A stretch of 64,000 nucleotides of DNA, from positions 470,414-534,413 of the forward strand of contig JANQSJ010000007.1 in assembly GCA_028284065.1 (NCBI GenBank). Reading direction: 5' to 3'. Position numbers and translations under genes: made by a program. The stretch comes from Parvularculaceae bacterium. Its GTDB lineage: Bacteria > Pseudomonadota > Alphaproteobacteria > Caulobacterales > Parvularculaceae. The notes under the pieces were generated by a model that did not search any database, was not told the DNA's origin, and saw nothing but the letters and a program-made list of their open reading frames with translations. Shown here piece by piece: positions 56,636 to 64,000 of this stretch (its first letter is position 1; each line of letters starts with the position of its first letter).

Positions 56636-57049
56636 TCAGATGACGGACGAATGTCTGAGATGCGCCGGGGGACCGCGCTGGCCCAGCGGCGGACCGCGGA
56701 TGGGCGCGGTCGCCGCGGTTCCGGACGGCGTTGAGCGATCCCACGCGGCGTACGCGATCCGGACCGGCGGAGCCGACGCCGGATCGGGCGGCGCGCACGG
56801 CGCCGCCGCGACGCACGCAGGGCAGTGGCCGCCTTGCGTCGACTGGCCGCCGTCTTCCTCGCCCGCAATGCTGTTGAGGATTGAGGCGACATCTGCCCTG
56901 ACCGCCGCCGGCAGGCCGCCGGATGGCGCACATACCGCGCTATGGAGCCAAGCCGCCTCGCCGCCGCGCGCAAGCGACGCCGCAGGCGCAAGCGCCTGAG
57001 CAAGGATCGCGACCGCGGCGATCCACCGGACGAGCGAAAGTCGACACAT
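56636..57049 (-). CDS. DUF2946 family small exported protein
   Basis: 137 residues. Signal-like N terminus (LVRWIAAVAILAQALAPAASLA) and a C-terminal HCPACVAAAPC segment with His75, Cys76 and Cys79; CPxC with a nearby His is the family trademark. DUF2946 proteins are small exported Cys/His proteins often encoded with TonB-dependent (copper) receptors. Upstream of the receptor by about 60 bases, same strand, so the three genes form one unit. The function of the family is not established. Confidence 0.75.
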   Translation of the reverse strand: MCRLSLVRWIAAVAILAQALAPAASLARGGEAAWLHSAVCAPSGGLPAAVRADVASILNSIAGEEDGGQSTQGGHCPACVAAAPCAPPDPASAPPVRIAYAAWDRSTPSGTAATAPIRGPPLGQRGPPAHLRHSSVI

Positions 57050-57224
57050 AGCGCCGCGCAGTCTAATCCGTTGCTTGCAAAAGTGACACCCTCAAACGTA
57101 AGGCGCGCTTGATGAGCGGCTGGCGCTCGTCTGATTTTTCGAACGCGGGGGGACTTTGCCGGCTTTTTCAAACGGGCTCTAAGGTGTAGGTCAGGCGGTC
57201 CCGACGACCGCCCGGAACCGGATC

Positions 57225-58424
57225 ATGGCGCACGCCCAGACCATCGCCCTTATCGTCGCCGCCGGCCGCGGCGCGCGCGCCGGCGCGGACGGCGGGCCGA
57301 AGCAGTATCGTCCGCTCGCGGGCGAAGCGGTGATCGCGCATACGCTTCGGGCGTTCCTCGCTCACCCGAAGGTCGACGGCGTCAGGTGCGTTATCCACCG
57401 CGACGATCATGATCTCTATGCGGAGGCGACGGCGGCGGTCGCGGGCGACGCAAAACTGCTGCCGCCGGTCGACGGCGGCGCGGAGCGCCAGGATTCGGTG
57501 CGCCTCGGCCTGCGAAGCCTTTCCGACGCGGCGCCCGAATGCGTCCTTATCCACGATGCGGCGCGTCCCTTCGTCGCCGCCGATGTGGTGGCGCGCGTCG
57601 TCGACGCTCTTGAAGACGCAGACGGCGCGATCGCGGCGCTGCCCGTCTTCGACACCATCAAGAAAGCCGATGGCGCGGACCATCCCTGCATCGCCGACAC
57701 GGTCCCGCGCGAGCGGCTGTGGCGGGCGCAGACGCCGCAGGGCTTCAGGTTCGACGCGATCCTCGCCGCGCATGAAACGGCCGAGGGGAGCGTCCTGACC
57801 GACGACGCGGCCGTGGCGGAGGCCGCAGGACTTGACGTGCGCCTCGTCGCGGGGTCCCCCGACAATATGAAAATCACGCAGGCGGAGGATTTCGGCATGG
57901 CCGAAACCCTGCTCGGGAGGCGTATGGTGTCCTTTGAATATCGCTCCGGCCACGGATATGACGTGCACCAGTTCGAGCCGGGCGAAGCGACCATCCTCTG
58001 CGGCGTCTCAATACCCCATGACGCGAAGCTGAAAGGCCATTCGGACGCTGACGCCGGCCTTCACGCCCTCACCGACGCCATTCTAGGCGCGATCGGCGAA
58101 GGCGATATCGGCGATCACTTCCCGCCGTCCGACCCGCAATGGAAGGGCGCAGCCTCGGATATCTTCCTGAAGAAAGCGCGCGACCTTGTAACTGAACGAG
58201 GCGGGGCGATCGTCAATTGCGACGTGACGTTCATCTGCGAGGCGCCGAAGATCGGGCCGCATCGCGCGGCGATGCGCGCGTCGCTCGCCGAAATTCTGAA
58301 TATCGACGTCGACCGCGTATCGGTGAAAGCGACCACCAGCGAGACACTCGGCTTCACGGGCCGGCGCGAGGGGCTGGCCGCGATCGCCACGGCGAGCGTG
58401 CGCCTGCCGGCGGCGACGTCATGA
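57225..58424 (+). CDS. ispDF: Bifunctional IspD/IspF (MEP pathway)
   Basis: 399 residues. N-terminal cytidylyltransferase (Isp[24 protein letters not shown], then [11 protein letters not shown]) and C-terminal cyclodiphosphate synthase (Isp[12 protein letters not shown] with zinc ligands, [33 protein letters not shown]). The fused form is common in alphaproteobacteria and makes isoprenoid precursors. The stop overlaps the cinA start as ATGA. Confidence 0.96.
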   Translation: MAHAQTIALIVAAGRGARAGADGGPKQYRPLAGEAVIAHTLRAFLAHPKVDGVRCVIHRDDHDLYAEATAAVAGDAKLLPPVDGGAERQDSVRLGLRSLSDAAPECVLIHDAARPFVAADVVARVVDALEDADGAIAALPVFDTIKKADGADHPCIADTVPRERLWRAQTPQGFRFDAILAAHETAEGSVLTDDAAVAEAAGLDVRLVAGSPDNMKITQAEDFGMAETLLGRRMVSFEYRSGHGYDVHQFEPGEATILCGVSIPHDAKLKGHSDADAGLHALTDAILGAIGEGDIGDHFPPSDPQWKGAASDIFLKKARDLVTERGGAIVNCDVTFICEAPKIGPHRAAMRASLAEILNIDVDRVSVKATTSETLGFTGRREGLAAIATASVRLPAATS

Positions 58425-58927
58425 CCCTGCCCCACCGACAATGGGCCCTCGCCCGGGCGATCGTCGACAAGGCGGGTGCCGACGGCCTAATGGTCGCGGC
58501 GGCGGAAAGCTGCACCGGCGGGCTTGTCGGCGGGGCGATAACCTCCGTCCCGGGATCGTCAGCCGTCTTTGATCGCGGCTTCGTCACCTATTCAAATGAA
58601 GCGAAGTCCGAGTTGCTCGGCGTTCCGGCCGACCTCATCGCCCACTACGGCGCGGTCTCGGGCGAGGTGGCGCAGGCGATGGCGGCCGGAGCGTTTGACC
58701 GCAGCCGCGCCGACGTCGCCGTTGCGATCACCGGCGTCGCCGGGCCCGGCGGCGGCGCGGCGGAGAAGCCTGTGGGCCTCGTATGGTTCGGCCTCGCCGT
58801 CAGCGGCGAAAGCCCCCGCGCCGAGCGCCGCGTCTTCAGCCATGGCGATCGCGACTTCGTCCGTATGCGGGCGACAGACGTCGCGCTTGCCCTTCTGCTG
58901 GAAGGGTTGGGTCGCGTCACGCCCTGA
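58421..58927 (+). CDS. cinA: CinA family protein, nicotinamide-nucleotide amidase (PncC)
   Basis: 168 residues, the C-terminal CinA/PncC domain alone, without the N-terminal COG1058 part. [24 protein letters not shown] and [20 protein letters not shown] are hallmarks. Deamidates NMN to NaMN in pyridine nucleotide recycling. Translationally coupled to ispDF by a 4-base overlap. Confidence 0.92.
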   Translation: MTLPHRQWALARAIVDKAGADGLMVAAAESCTGGLVGGAITSVPGSSAVFDRGFVTYSNEAKSELLGVPADLIAHYGAVSGEVAQAMAAGAFDRSRADVAVAITGVAGPGGGAAEKPVGLVWFGLAVSGESPRAERRVFSHGDRDFVRMRATDVALALLLEGLGRVTP

Positions 58928-58934
58928 CGCGCGA

Positions 58935-60287
58935 TTACTCGGCGGCCGCGGCCGCCACATCCTCCGGCATGTCGCCTTCCGGCAATTGCTCCACGCCGAT
59001 CCACTTGTCCATGACAACGCAAGCGGTGAGATCGCCCGTGACATTCACCGACGTGCGGCACATGTCGAGAATGCGGTCGACGCCGAGGAGGATGGCGACG
59101 CCCGAGGCCGGCACGCCCACCGACTGAAGCACCGTCGCGAGGATGACGATCCCGACGCCAGGCGTCGACGGGCTGCCGATGGAGGCGCCGACGACCGTCA
59201 CCATGAGCATCGCCATGACGTCAGGCGCCAGTTCAATGCCGTAGACTTGGGCGACGAACATCGCCGCGACCACCTGATAGAGCGCCGTCCCGTCCATATT
59301 GATGGTCGCGCCAAGCGGGATGATGAACTTCGCGATCGCCGGCCGCACGCCGAGCTCCTCCTCGGCGATCTTCATGGAGACGGGCATGGTGGCGGCGGAG
59401 CTCGACGTTGAAAACGCCAGCACCTGGGCGTCGAGAATGGCGGCGAGGAACGCCTTCACGTCCCGGCCGGCGAGGATCGCGACGATCGCCATATAGACGC
59501 AGACGAGGAGCGCGAGCCCGACAATGACGACGGCGATGTAAACCGACATGCCGACGAGGCCGCTGAAGCCGACCTGCAGGATGAAATCCGAGATAAGCCC
59601 GAAGACTGCGAGCGGCGCGAGAAGCATCGCCCAGGAGACGATCTTCAGCGCGATGTCCTGGGTCACCTGAAGGAGGTCGCGAAAAGGTTTCGTCTTGGCC
59701 CCGCTTAATGTCGACACCGCGACAGCGACGAAAATCGTCGCGACGACGATCTGCAGCATGTTGCGGTTCAACGTCGCCTCGGCGGGATTGGCGGGGATGA
59801 GGTCGGCGAGCTGAACCGCCGCGCTCTCCGGCTCTGTCGGCTCCGCTATGACGGGCGCGACGTCCGCTTCGGCCGCGCTTGTCGTCAGCGCCGCCTGATC
59901 GACAAAGGCGCCGGGCTTTATCGTCCCGGCGAGGCTCGCGCCAATCAGGACGGCGATGATTGTGGTGCAGACGAAGTAGGGAATGAGCCGCAGCGCGGTC
60001 TTGCGCAAGAAATCCGGATCGCCGGCCGTGGCGATCCCGAGGATGATCGACGTTGCGATGAGCGGGATCACCACCATCTGAATCATGTTGAGGAAGATGG
60101 AGCCCGGCAGCTTCAGCCATTCGCCGAGGCTCTCGGCGGCCTCGGGACTAAGCGCCAATGGCCCGCCGCCGCTCGGCGCCAGCGTCAGCCCGAACGCCAC
60201 CCCGAGCGCCATCGCCGCCAGCACCTGCGCCCAAAGCCTCGTCTTTATCAACAGGTGAAGGCCCTGCAGGCCCTTGAAGTCTTTCAT
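58935..60287 (-). CDS. Dicarboxylate/amino acid:cation symporter (DAACS/SLC1)
   Basis: 450 residues. Eight-span core with two re-entrant loops: FSTSSSAATMPVSMKIAEEELG (HP1 with the serine-rich motif) and INMDGTALYQVVAAMFVAQ (NMDGT motif). SIGSPSTPGVGIVILATVLQ and ILGVDRILDMCRTSVNVTGD follow. Sodium- or proton-coupled uptake of glutamate or C4-dicarboxylates. An extra Ala/Glu/Pro-rich loop near residues 135-165. Convergent with cinA, 8 bases apart. Confidence 0.93.
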   Translation of the reverse strand: MKDFKGLQGLHLLIKTRLWAQVLAAMALGVAFGLTLAPSGGGPLALSPEAAESLGEWLKLPGSIFLNMIQMVVIPLIATSIILGIATAGDPDFLRKTALRLIPYFVCTTIIAVLIGASLAGTIKPGAFVDQAALTTSAAEADVAPVIAEPTEPESAAVQLADLIPANPAEATLNRNMLQIVVATIFVAVAVSTLSGAKTKPFRDLLQVTQDIALKIVSWAMLLAPLAVFGLISDFILQVGFSGLVGMSVYIAVVIVGLALLVCVYMAIVAILAGRDVKAFLAAILDAQVLAFSTSSSAATMPVSMKIAEEELGVRPAIAKFIIPLGATINMDGTALYQVVAAMFVAQVYGIELAPDVMAMLMVTVVGASIGSPSTPGVGIVILATVLQSVGVPASGVAILLGVDRILDMCRTSVNVTGDLTACVVMDKWIGVEQLPEGDMPEDVAAAAAE

Positions 60288-60383
60288 ACGGCCGCGCTCC
60301 CGCCGAAAGGGCGCTGCATTGCAGCGATAGCGCTACCCCTACTCCAAGACTCGATGCGGGCAAACAGCTCCGAATAGGCGGCC

Positions 60384-60890
60384 TCAGGGCGCGCCGTAGA
60401 CCTCCGCCGCGCGATCGACGAAGGCTTCGGCCATCTTCCCGAAGGCGTCCTCGAAAACCGCGCTCGCCGCGGTTTGCAGGAGCGGATTGCGCAATTCGAA
60501 CGCCACCGCGAAATGCACGACGCAGCCCGGGATTTCGCGATGGCCCGCCGCATCAGGCGGGGCGCCATGCGCCGGCAGGTCGTACTCCGCCGGCTCGAAC
60601 TTCCAGAGATTTTGCATCGACCGCATCGGCCCGCGCACATAGTCCGTGTCGATGCGCATCGCGCCGCGATCCATGCGCACCCGGCTGCGGAAGGTTTCGC
60701 GGAACAGGCGATAGCCGACAAGAAGATCGGCGATGACGATCTCGGCGTCGTCGTCGTCCGGCTCGCGCGAAATGACGCGCAGCGCGCGGCACCAGGGAAT
60801 AAACTCTGGATACCGCTCAATGTCGGCGACGAGATCGTACATTTTTTGAGGCTCGTAGGGCACGAGCGTCGACGTCGCGCGTCGGGGCAT
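60384..60890 (-). CDS. Coenzyme Q-binding protein COQ10 / RatA-type START domain
   Basis: 168 residues. YEPQKMYDLVADIERYPEFIPWCRALRV is the usual N-terminal helix-strand of the polyketide-cyclase/START group, followed by VGYRLFRETFRSRVRMD and the C-terminal FGKMAEAFVDRAAEVYG helix. Probably helps ubiquinone use in respiration. Compared with typical members, a 15-residue insertion (YDLPAHGAPPDAAGH) sits between two strands. It lies 10 bases after lipA on the strand, so the two form an operon. Confidence 0.9.
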   Translation of the reverse strand: MPRRATSTLVPYEPQKMYDLVADIERYPEFIPWCRALRVISREPDDDDAEIVIADLLVGYRLFRETFRSRVRMDRGAMRIDTDYVRGPMRSMQNLWKFEPAEYDLPAHGAPPDAAGHREIPGCVVHFAVAFELRNPLLQTAASAVFEDAFGKMAEAFVDRAAEVYGAP

Positions 60891-60900
60891 CTCTTGCGCC

Positions 60901-61881
60901 TTAGCGGCTCGCGGCCGCGGCGGCGCGCGCGGCCTTCAGCCGGGCGAAGTCCTCGCCGGCATGGTGGGACGAGCGCGTCAGCGGGCTTGCGGAGACCATG
61001 AGAAAACCCTTCGCGCGCGCAAGGGTCTCGTAGGATTTGAACTCCTCAGGCGTCACGAACCGGTCGACGCCCGCGTGCTTGCGCGTCGGCTGCAGGTATT
61101 GGCCGATGGTGATGAAGTCGACGCCGGCGCAGCGCATATCGTCCATCACCTGCATGACTTCTTCGCGAGACTCGCCAAGGCCCACCATAATGCCGGACTT
61201 CGTGAACATCCCCGGATCGCGTTCCTTGACGCGCTCCAGCAGACGCAACGAATGATAATAGCGCGCGCCCGGCCGAATGGAGAGGTATAGCCGCGGCGTC
61301 GTCTCAAGATTGTGGTTGAAAACGTCCGGCTTCGAATCAATCAGGAATTCCGCCGCGCCGTCCTTGCGCAGAAAGTCAGGCGTCAGAATCTCGATTGTCG
61401 TCCCGGGGCTCTTCGCGCGGATGGCGCGGACGACCTCAGCGAAATGCGCCGCCCCGCCATCGGCGAGATCGTCGCGGTCGACCGACGTGATCACCACATG
61501 GGCAAGGCCCATCTCCGCGACCGCCGCGGCGACGTTTTCCGGCTCCTGAGGGTCGAGCGCCGCCGGCAGTCCGGTCTTGACGTTGCAGAAGGCGCACGCC
61601 CGCGTGCAGGTGTCGCCCATAATCATCATGGTCGCGTGCTTCTTCGCCCAGCACTCTCCGATATTCGGGCAGGCCGCCTCTTCGCAGACCGTGTGCAGGC
61701 GCTTTTCGCGGACGATCGCGCGGGTCTCGGCAAACCCTTTTGATGTCGGGGCCTTGACGCGAATCCAGTCGGGCTTGCGCTGGATTGGCGCGTCCGGCCG
61801 GCTCGCCTTCTCAGGGTGGCGCAATTTGGCCTTCTCGCGAGGCCGATCCAGGGCGTCGATAAGCGTCGTCATGACGCCCAT
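60901..61881 (-). CDS. lipA: Lipoyl synthase
   Basis: 326 residues. Radical SAM enzyme with the auxiliary cluster Cys66, Cys71, Cys77 ([12 protein letters not shown]) and the radical SAM CxxxCxxC at Cys92, Cys96, Cys99 (CTRACAFC). Inserts sulfur to make the lipoyl cofactor on octanoylated domains. [10 protein letters not shown] near the C terminus includes the conserved RSS motif. ATG at 61881 or the next Met three codons in. Confidence 0.96.
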   Translation of the reverse strand: MGVMTTLIDALDRPREKAKLRHPEKASRPDAPIQRKPDWIRVKAPTSKGFAETRAIVREKRLHTVCEEAACPNIGECWAKKHATMMIMGDTCTRACAFCNVKTGLPAALDPQEPENVAAAVAEMGLAHVVITSVDRDDLADGGAAHFAEVVRAIRAKSPGTTIEILTPDFLRKDGAAEFLIDSKPDVFNHNLETTPRLYLSIRPGARYYHSLRLLERVKERDPGMFTKSGIMVGLGESREEVMQVMDDMRCAGVDFITIGQYLQPTRKHAGVDRFVTPEEFKSYETLARAKGFLMVSASPLTRSSHHAGEDFARLKAARAAAAASR

Positions 61882-62046
61882 GTAACAGCGGTCAAATGGA
61901 AATCAAATGAACGCGCGAAGGCGCCGCAGCGCGCAATCGCCGCCGGGCGGCGCTGCATTTCGGATTTCCCGCGCCGCATCGTTTTGCTAAAGCGCAGGGA
62001 ACCTCCGGCTCGGGCCCGGAAAGAGGCTCTAAAAGGAGCGCTGCCC

Positions 62047-63162
62047 ATGCGCATCGGCGTACCCAAAGAAATCAAGAACAACGAGTACCGGGTCGGGCTC
62101 GTCCCCGCGAGCGTGCGCGAATACGTCGCCCATGGACACGACGTCCTCGTCGAGACGAACGCCGGGGCCGGGATAAAGGCGAGCGACGCCGACTATGTCG
62201 CCGCCGGCGCGACCATCGCGCCCGACGCGCAGACGGTTTTCCGCGATGCGGAAATGATCGTGAAGGTCAAAGAACCGCAGCGGTCAGAGTTCGAGCAGTT
62301 GCGCGAGGGGCAAATCCTTTACACCTATCTTCACCTCGCGCCCGACCCTGAGCAGACCAAGGGCCTCGTGCAATCCGGGGCGACGGCGATCGCCTATGAA
62401 ACCGTCACCGACAATCACGGCCGCCTGCCCCTGCTTGCGCCCATGAGCGAGGTCGCAGGCAGGCTCTCGATCCAGGCGGCGGCCTATTCCCTCACCGCGC
62501 CGCAGGGCGGCCGCGGGCTTCTGATGGGCGGAGTGCCTGGCGTCCTGCCCGCCCGCGTCCTGGTCATCGGCGGCGGCGTCGTCGGCGCCCACGCAGCGAA
62601 GATGGCGGTGGGCCTAGGCGCGGACGTAACCGTTCTCGACCGCGACCAGCGCCGCCTCGCGGAACTCGACGATCTCTTCGGCGGCCGCGTGAAGACGCGG
62701 TATTCTACGTTCGAGGCCCTCGACGAGGAAACCGACATGGCCGACGTGGTCGTCGGCGCGGTGCTTATTCCGGGCGCCAGCGCGCCCAAGCTCGTGACCC
62801 GAGAAATGCTGAAGGGCATGAAGGACGGCGCGGTCCTCGTCGACGTCTCCATCGACCAGGGCGGCTGCTTCGAGACGTCAAAACCGACAACCCACGCCGA
62901 GCCGACCTATGAGGTGGAGGGCGTCGTTCATTATTGCGTCGCAAACATGCCGGGCGCCGTGCCGCTGACGTCGTCCCACGCCCTCAACAACGCTACGTTG
63001 CGCCACGGCCTGATGCTCGCGGACATGGGGCTGGAGGCGCTGCGCAAAGACGCGCATTTGCGCGGCGGCCTTAACGTTCATAAAGGCGCGATAACCTACA
63101 AGGCGGTGGCGGAGGCGATCGGCGCGCCGTTTGTCGAGCCGCTGGAGGCGCTTGCGGCCTGA
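62047..63162 (+). CDS. ald: Alanine dehydrogenase
   Basis: 371 residues, starting [20 protein letters not shown]. Lys and His of the active site are in VKVKEPQ and LYTYLHLAP; the Rossmann motif is [18 protein letters not shown]-terminal [31 protein letters not shown] is typical. Oxidises L-alanine to pyruvate with NAD, linking nitrogen and carbon metabolism. The ATG at 62047 with AAAAGGAG is used, although an upstream frame is open. Confidence 0.96.
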   Translation: MRIGVPKEIKNNEYRVGLVPASVREYVAHGHDVLVETNAGAGIKASDADYVAAGATIAPDAQTVFRDAEMIVKVKEPQRSEFEQLREGQILYTYLHLAPDPEQTKGLVQSGATAIAYETVTDNHGRLPLLAPMSEVAGRLSIQAAAYSLTAPQGGRGLLMGGVPGVLPARVLVIGGGVVGAHAAKMAVGLGADVTVLDRDQRRLAELDDLFGGRVKTRYSTFEALDEETDMADVVVGAVLIPGASAPKLVTREMLKGMKDGAVLVDVSIDQGGCFETSKPTTHAEPTYEVEGVVHYCVANMPGAVPLTSSHALNNATLRHGLMLADMGLEALRKDAHLRGGLNVHKGAITYKAVAEAIGAPFVEPLEALAA

Positions 63163-63293
63163 TGCTTGACCGTCTGACGCTTGCCTGATCATGGCGCGAG
63201 AAGGCTCATGGGGCGCAGACTAGCCGAATGTGACGGTTGTCGCATGCTCCGGTTCGGGGTATGATAACTATCAAGTTGCGGGAGAGCGACTCA

Positions 63294-63752
63294 ATGAACG
63301 TTCCAAGAACCGCCCGATTGACCGTCCTGGCCGCTTGCATAGCGGCCGGATCTCTGGCCGGCGCATGTGCGGCCGAGCCGGATCGCGCGCGCGACGCGGC
63401 GCTCGGCAATGCGCCCGACGCCTCCACCCGCGCCGCCTCTCCGGCTGAAGCGGCCTTTGCGCTTATCTCAAACGGACTTCGTCAGGTGGGCCGGACCGCC
63501 GCTGATCTGGCGCTGGATGTTACGACGTCGGCGTTTGATTCCGCGGTCGCGGGCCGTGGGCTGGTGATCGGCGCGTCAATCCAGGCGACGGCCGCCAAGA
63601 TGTGCGATGAAACGCCTGCGGCGCAGTCTGCGGCCGACCTCGCCATGGCGCTGGATGAAGACGACGCGACTGCGGCCAAGAGCAGCGCTCGTGGCGACGA
63701 GCCGAACGAACCGGAAAACAACGGTTCCGGATTAATGCCGCTCTTCTTTTAG
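63294..63752 (+). CDS. Small hypothetical lipoprotein
   Basis: 152 residues. Signal peptide with lipobox LAGAC (about Cys23). The mature part is Ala-rich and helical, with one further Cys (AAKMCDETP) and an acidic C-terminal stretch. No known family. Start at 63294 is chosen for the GGGAGAG site and the signal peptide. The gene is followed by about 115 bases and then copy 2 of the 106-bp repeat. Confidence 0.7.
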   Translation: MNVPRTARLTVLAACIAAGSLAGACAAEPDRARDAALGNAPDASTRAASPAEAAFALISNGLRQVGRTAADLALDVTTSAFDSAVAGRGLVIGASIQATAAKMCDETPAAQSAADLAMALDEDDATAAKSSARGDEPNEPENNGSGLMPLFF

Positions 63753-63868
63753 AGCGGGTTGCTGCGAACGTGGTTCATCTGCTTCGCGTCGCAACCCGCG
63801 CAATCAACGACTTAGAGCCGTTTGCCTGACCCGCCTCGGACGCAAACAGCTTAATCCATACGGATTCT

Positions 63869-63974
63869 CTAGAGCCTTCTGCGTTCAGATTGAATCACCC
63901 CGAAGGCTCTAAGTTATTGATTTCGCGTCGGGCGACGTCAAACCGGTGATCCACTTTGACTGCCCGATGCTCTA
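63869..63974 (+). repeat. Dispersed 106-bp MITE/REP-like element, copy 2
   Basis: Same length and orientation as 36197-36302, with 5 differences. Ends TAGAGC/GCTCTA are kept, and the inner GTCGGGC/GCCCGAT pairing keeps a G-T wobble where a base changed. It is intergenic, near the window edge. Confidence 0.85.
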
Positions 63975-64000
63975 GACGACGCTTTCTCATTCCCACTCTA

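Overview
The window is a GC-rich chromosomal segment of an alphaproteobacterium. This rests on gene order as well as content: tig-clpP-clpX-lon-hup, nnr<>glnB with glnA close by, dusB-ntrY-ntrX-trkA with hfq and hflX, the fused ispDF, lipA-coq10, and a complex I NDUFA9-like protein. I see no phage, integrase, transposase, CRISPR array or rRNA operon. The genus cannot be fixed from the sequence alone; a non-model marine-type lineage is a guess.

Layout. 1-2.9 kb: 3' end of nrdA, then a short AT-richer insert with two small genes and a cluster of palindromic repeats. 2.9-11.5 kb: mostly exported or poorly known proteins, including a lipoprotein-anchored pseudoazurin on an 11-residue repeat stalk and a Sel1-prolyl hydroxylase fusion, plus a glycosyltransferase and an NDUFA9-like protein. 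11.8-20.5 kb: tRNA-Leu(CAG), tRNA-Val(UAC), hup, a chorismate mutase, the protease/chaperone block lon-clpX-clpP-tig, and tRNA-Leu(UAG). 20.8-21.6 kb: a lone AT-rich gene for a membrane-anchored protein resembling nucleoside deoxyribosyltransferase/TIR folds. 21.5-27.4 kb: nitrogen block with nnr, glnB (PII), an animal-type glutaminase with ankyrin repeats, and glnA. 27.6-41.1 kb: mixed metabolism (P450, VOC, two SDRs, acyltransferase, crotonase, kbl), parE, mtfA and an exported subtilase. 41.2-52.8 kb: one long minus-strand block, dusB-ntrY-ntrX-trkA-trkH-dat-hfq-hflX-inositol monophosphatase family. 53.2-57.0 kb: a probable metal-handling cassette of a DUF2946 protein, a TonB-dependent receptor and a His-rich lipoprotein with an acetolactate-decarboxylase fold. 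57.2-63.8 kb: ispDF-cinA, an SLC1-type symporter, coq10-lipA, ald and a small lipoprotein.

How the genes work together. PII, glutamine synthetase and a glutaminase sit side by side, so glutamine synthesis, breakdown and sensing are linked in place. NtrYX sits next to the TrkAH potassium system, but the ntrBC genes that often lie between dusB and ntrY are absent. Two families of non-coding repeats occur twice each: a 106-bp element with terminal inverted repeats (36.2 and 63.9 kb), and a roughly 75-bp element (4.0 and 52.9 kb) whose central hairpin keeps perfect pairing despite base changes. The most original candidates are the DUF2946/TonB/ALDC-like cassette, the glnB-glutaminase-glnA arrangement, the membrane-anchored deoxyribosyltransferase/TIR-like protein, and the two repeat families.
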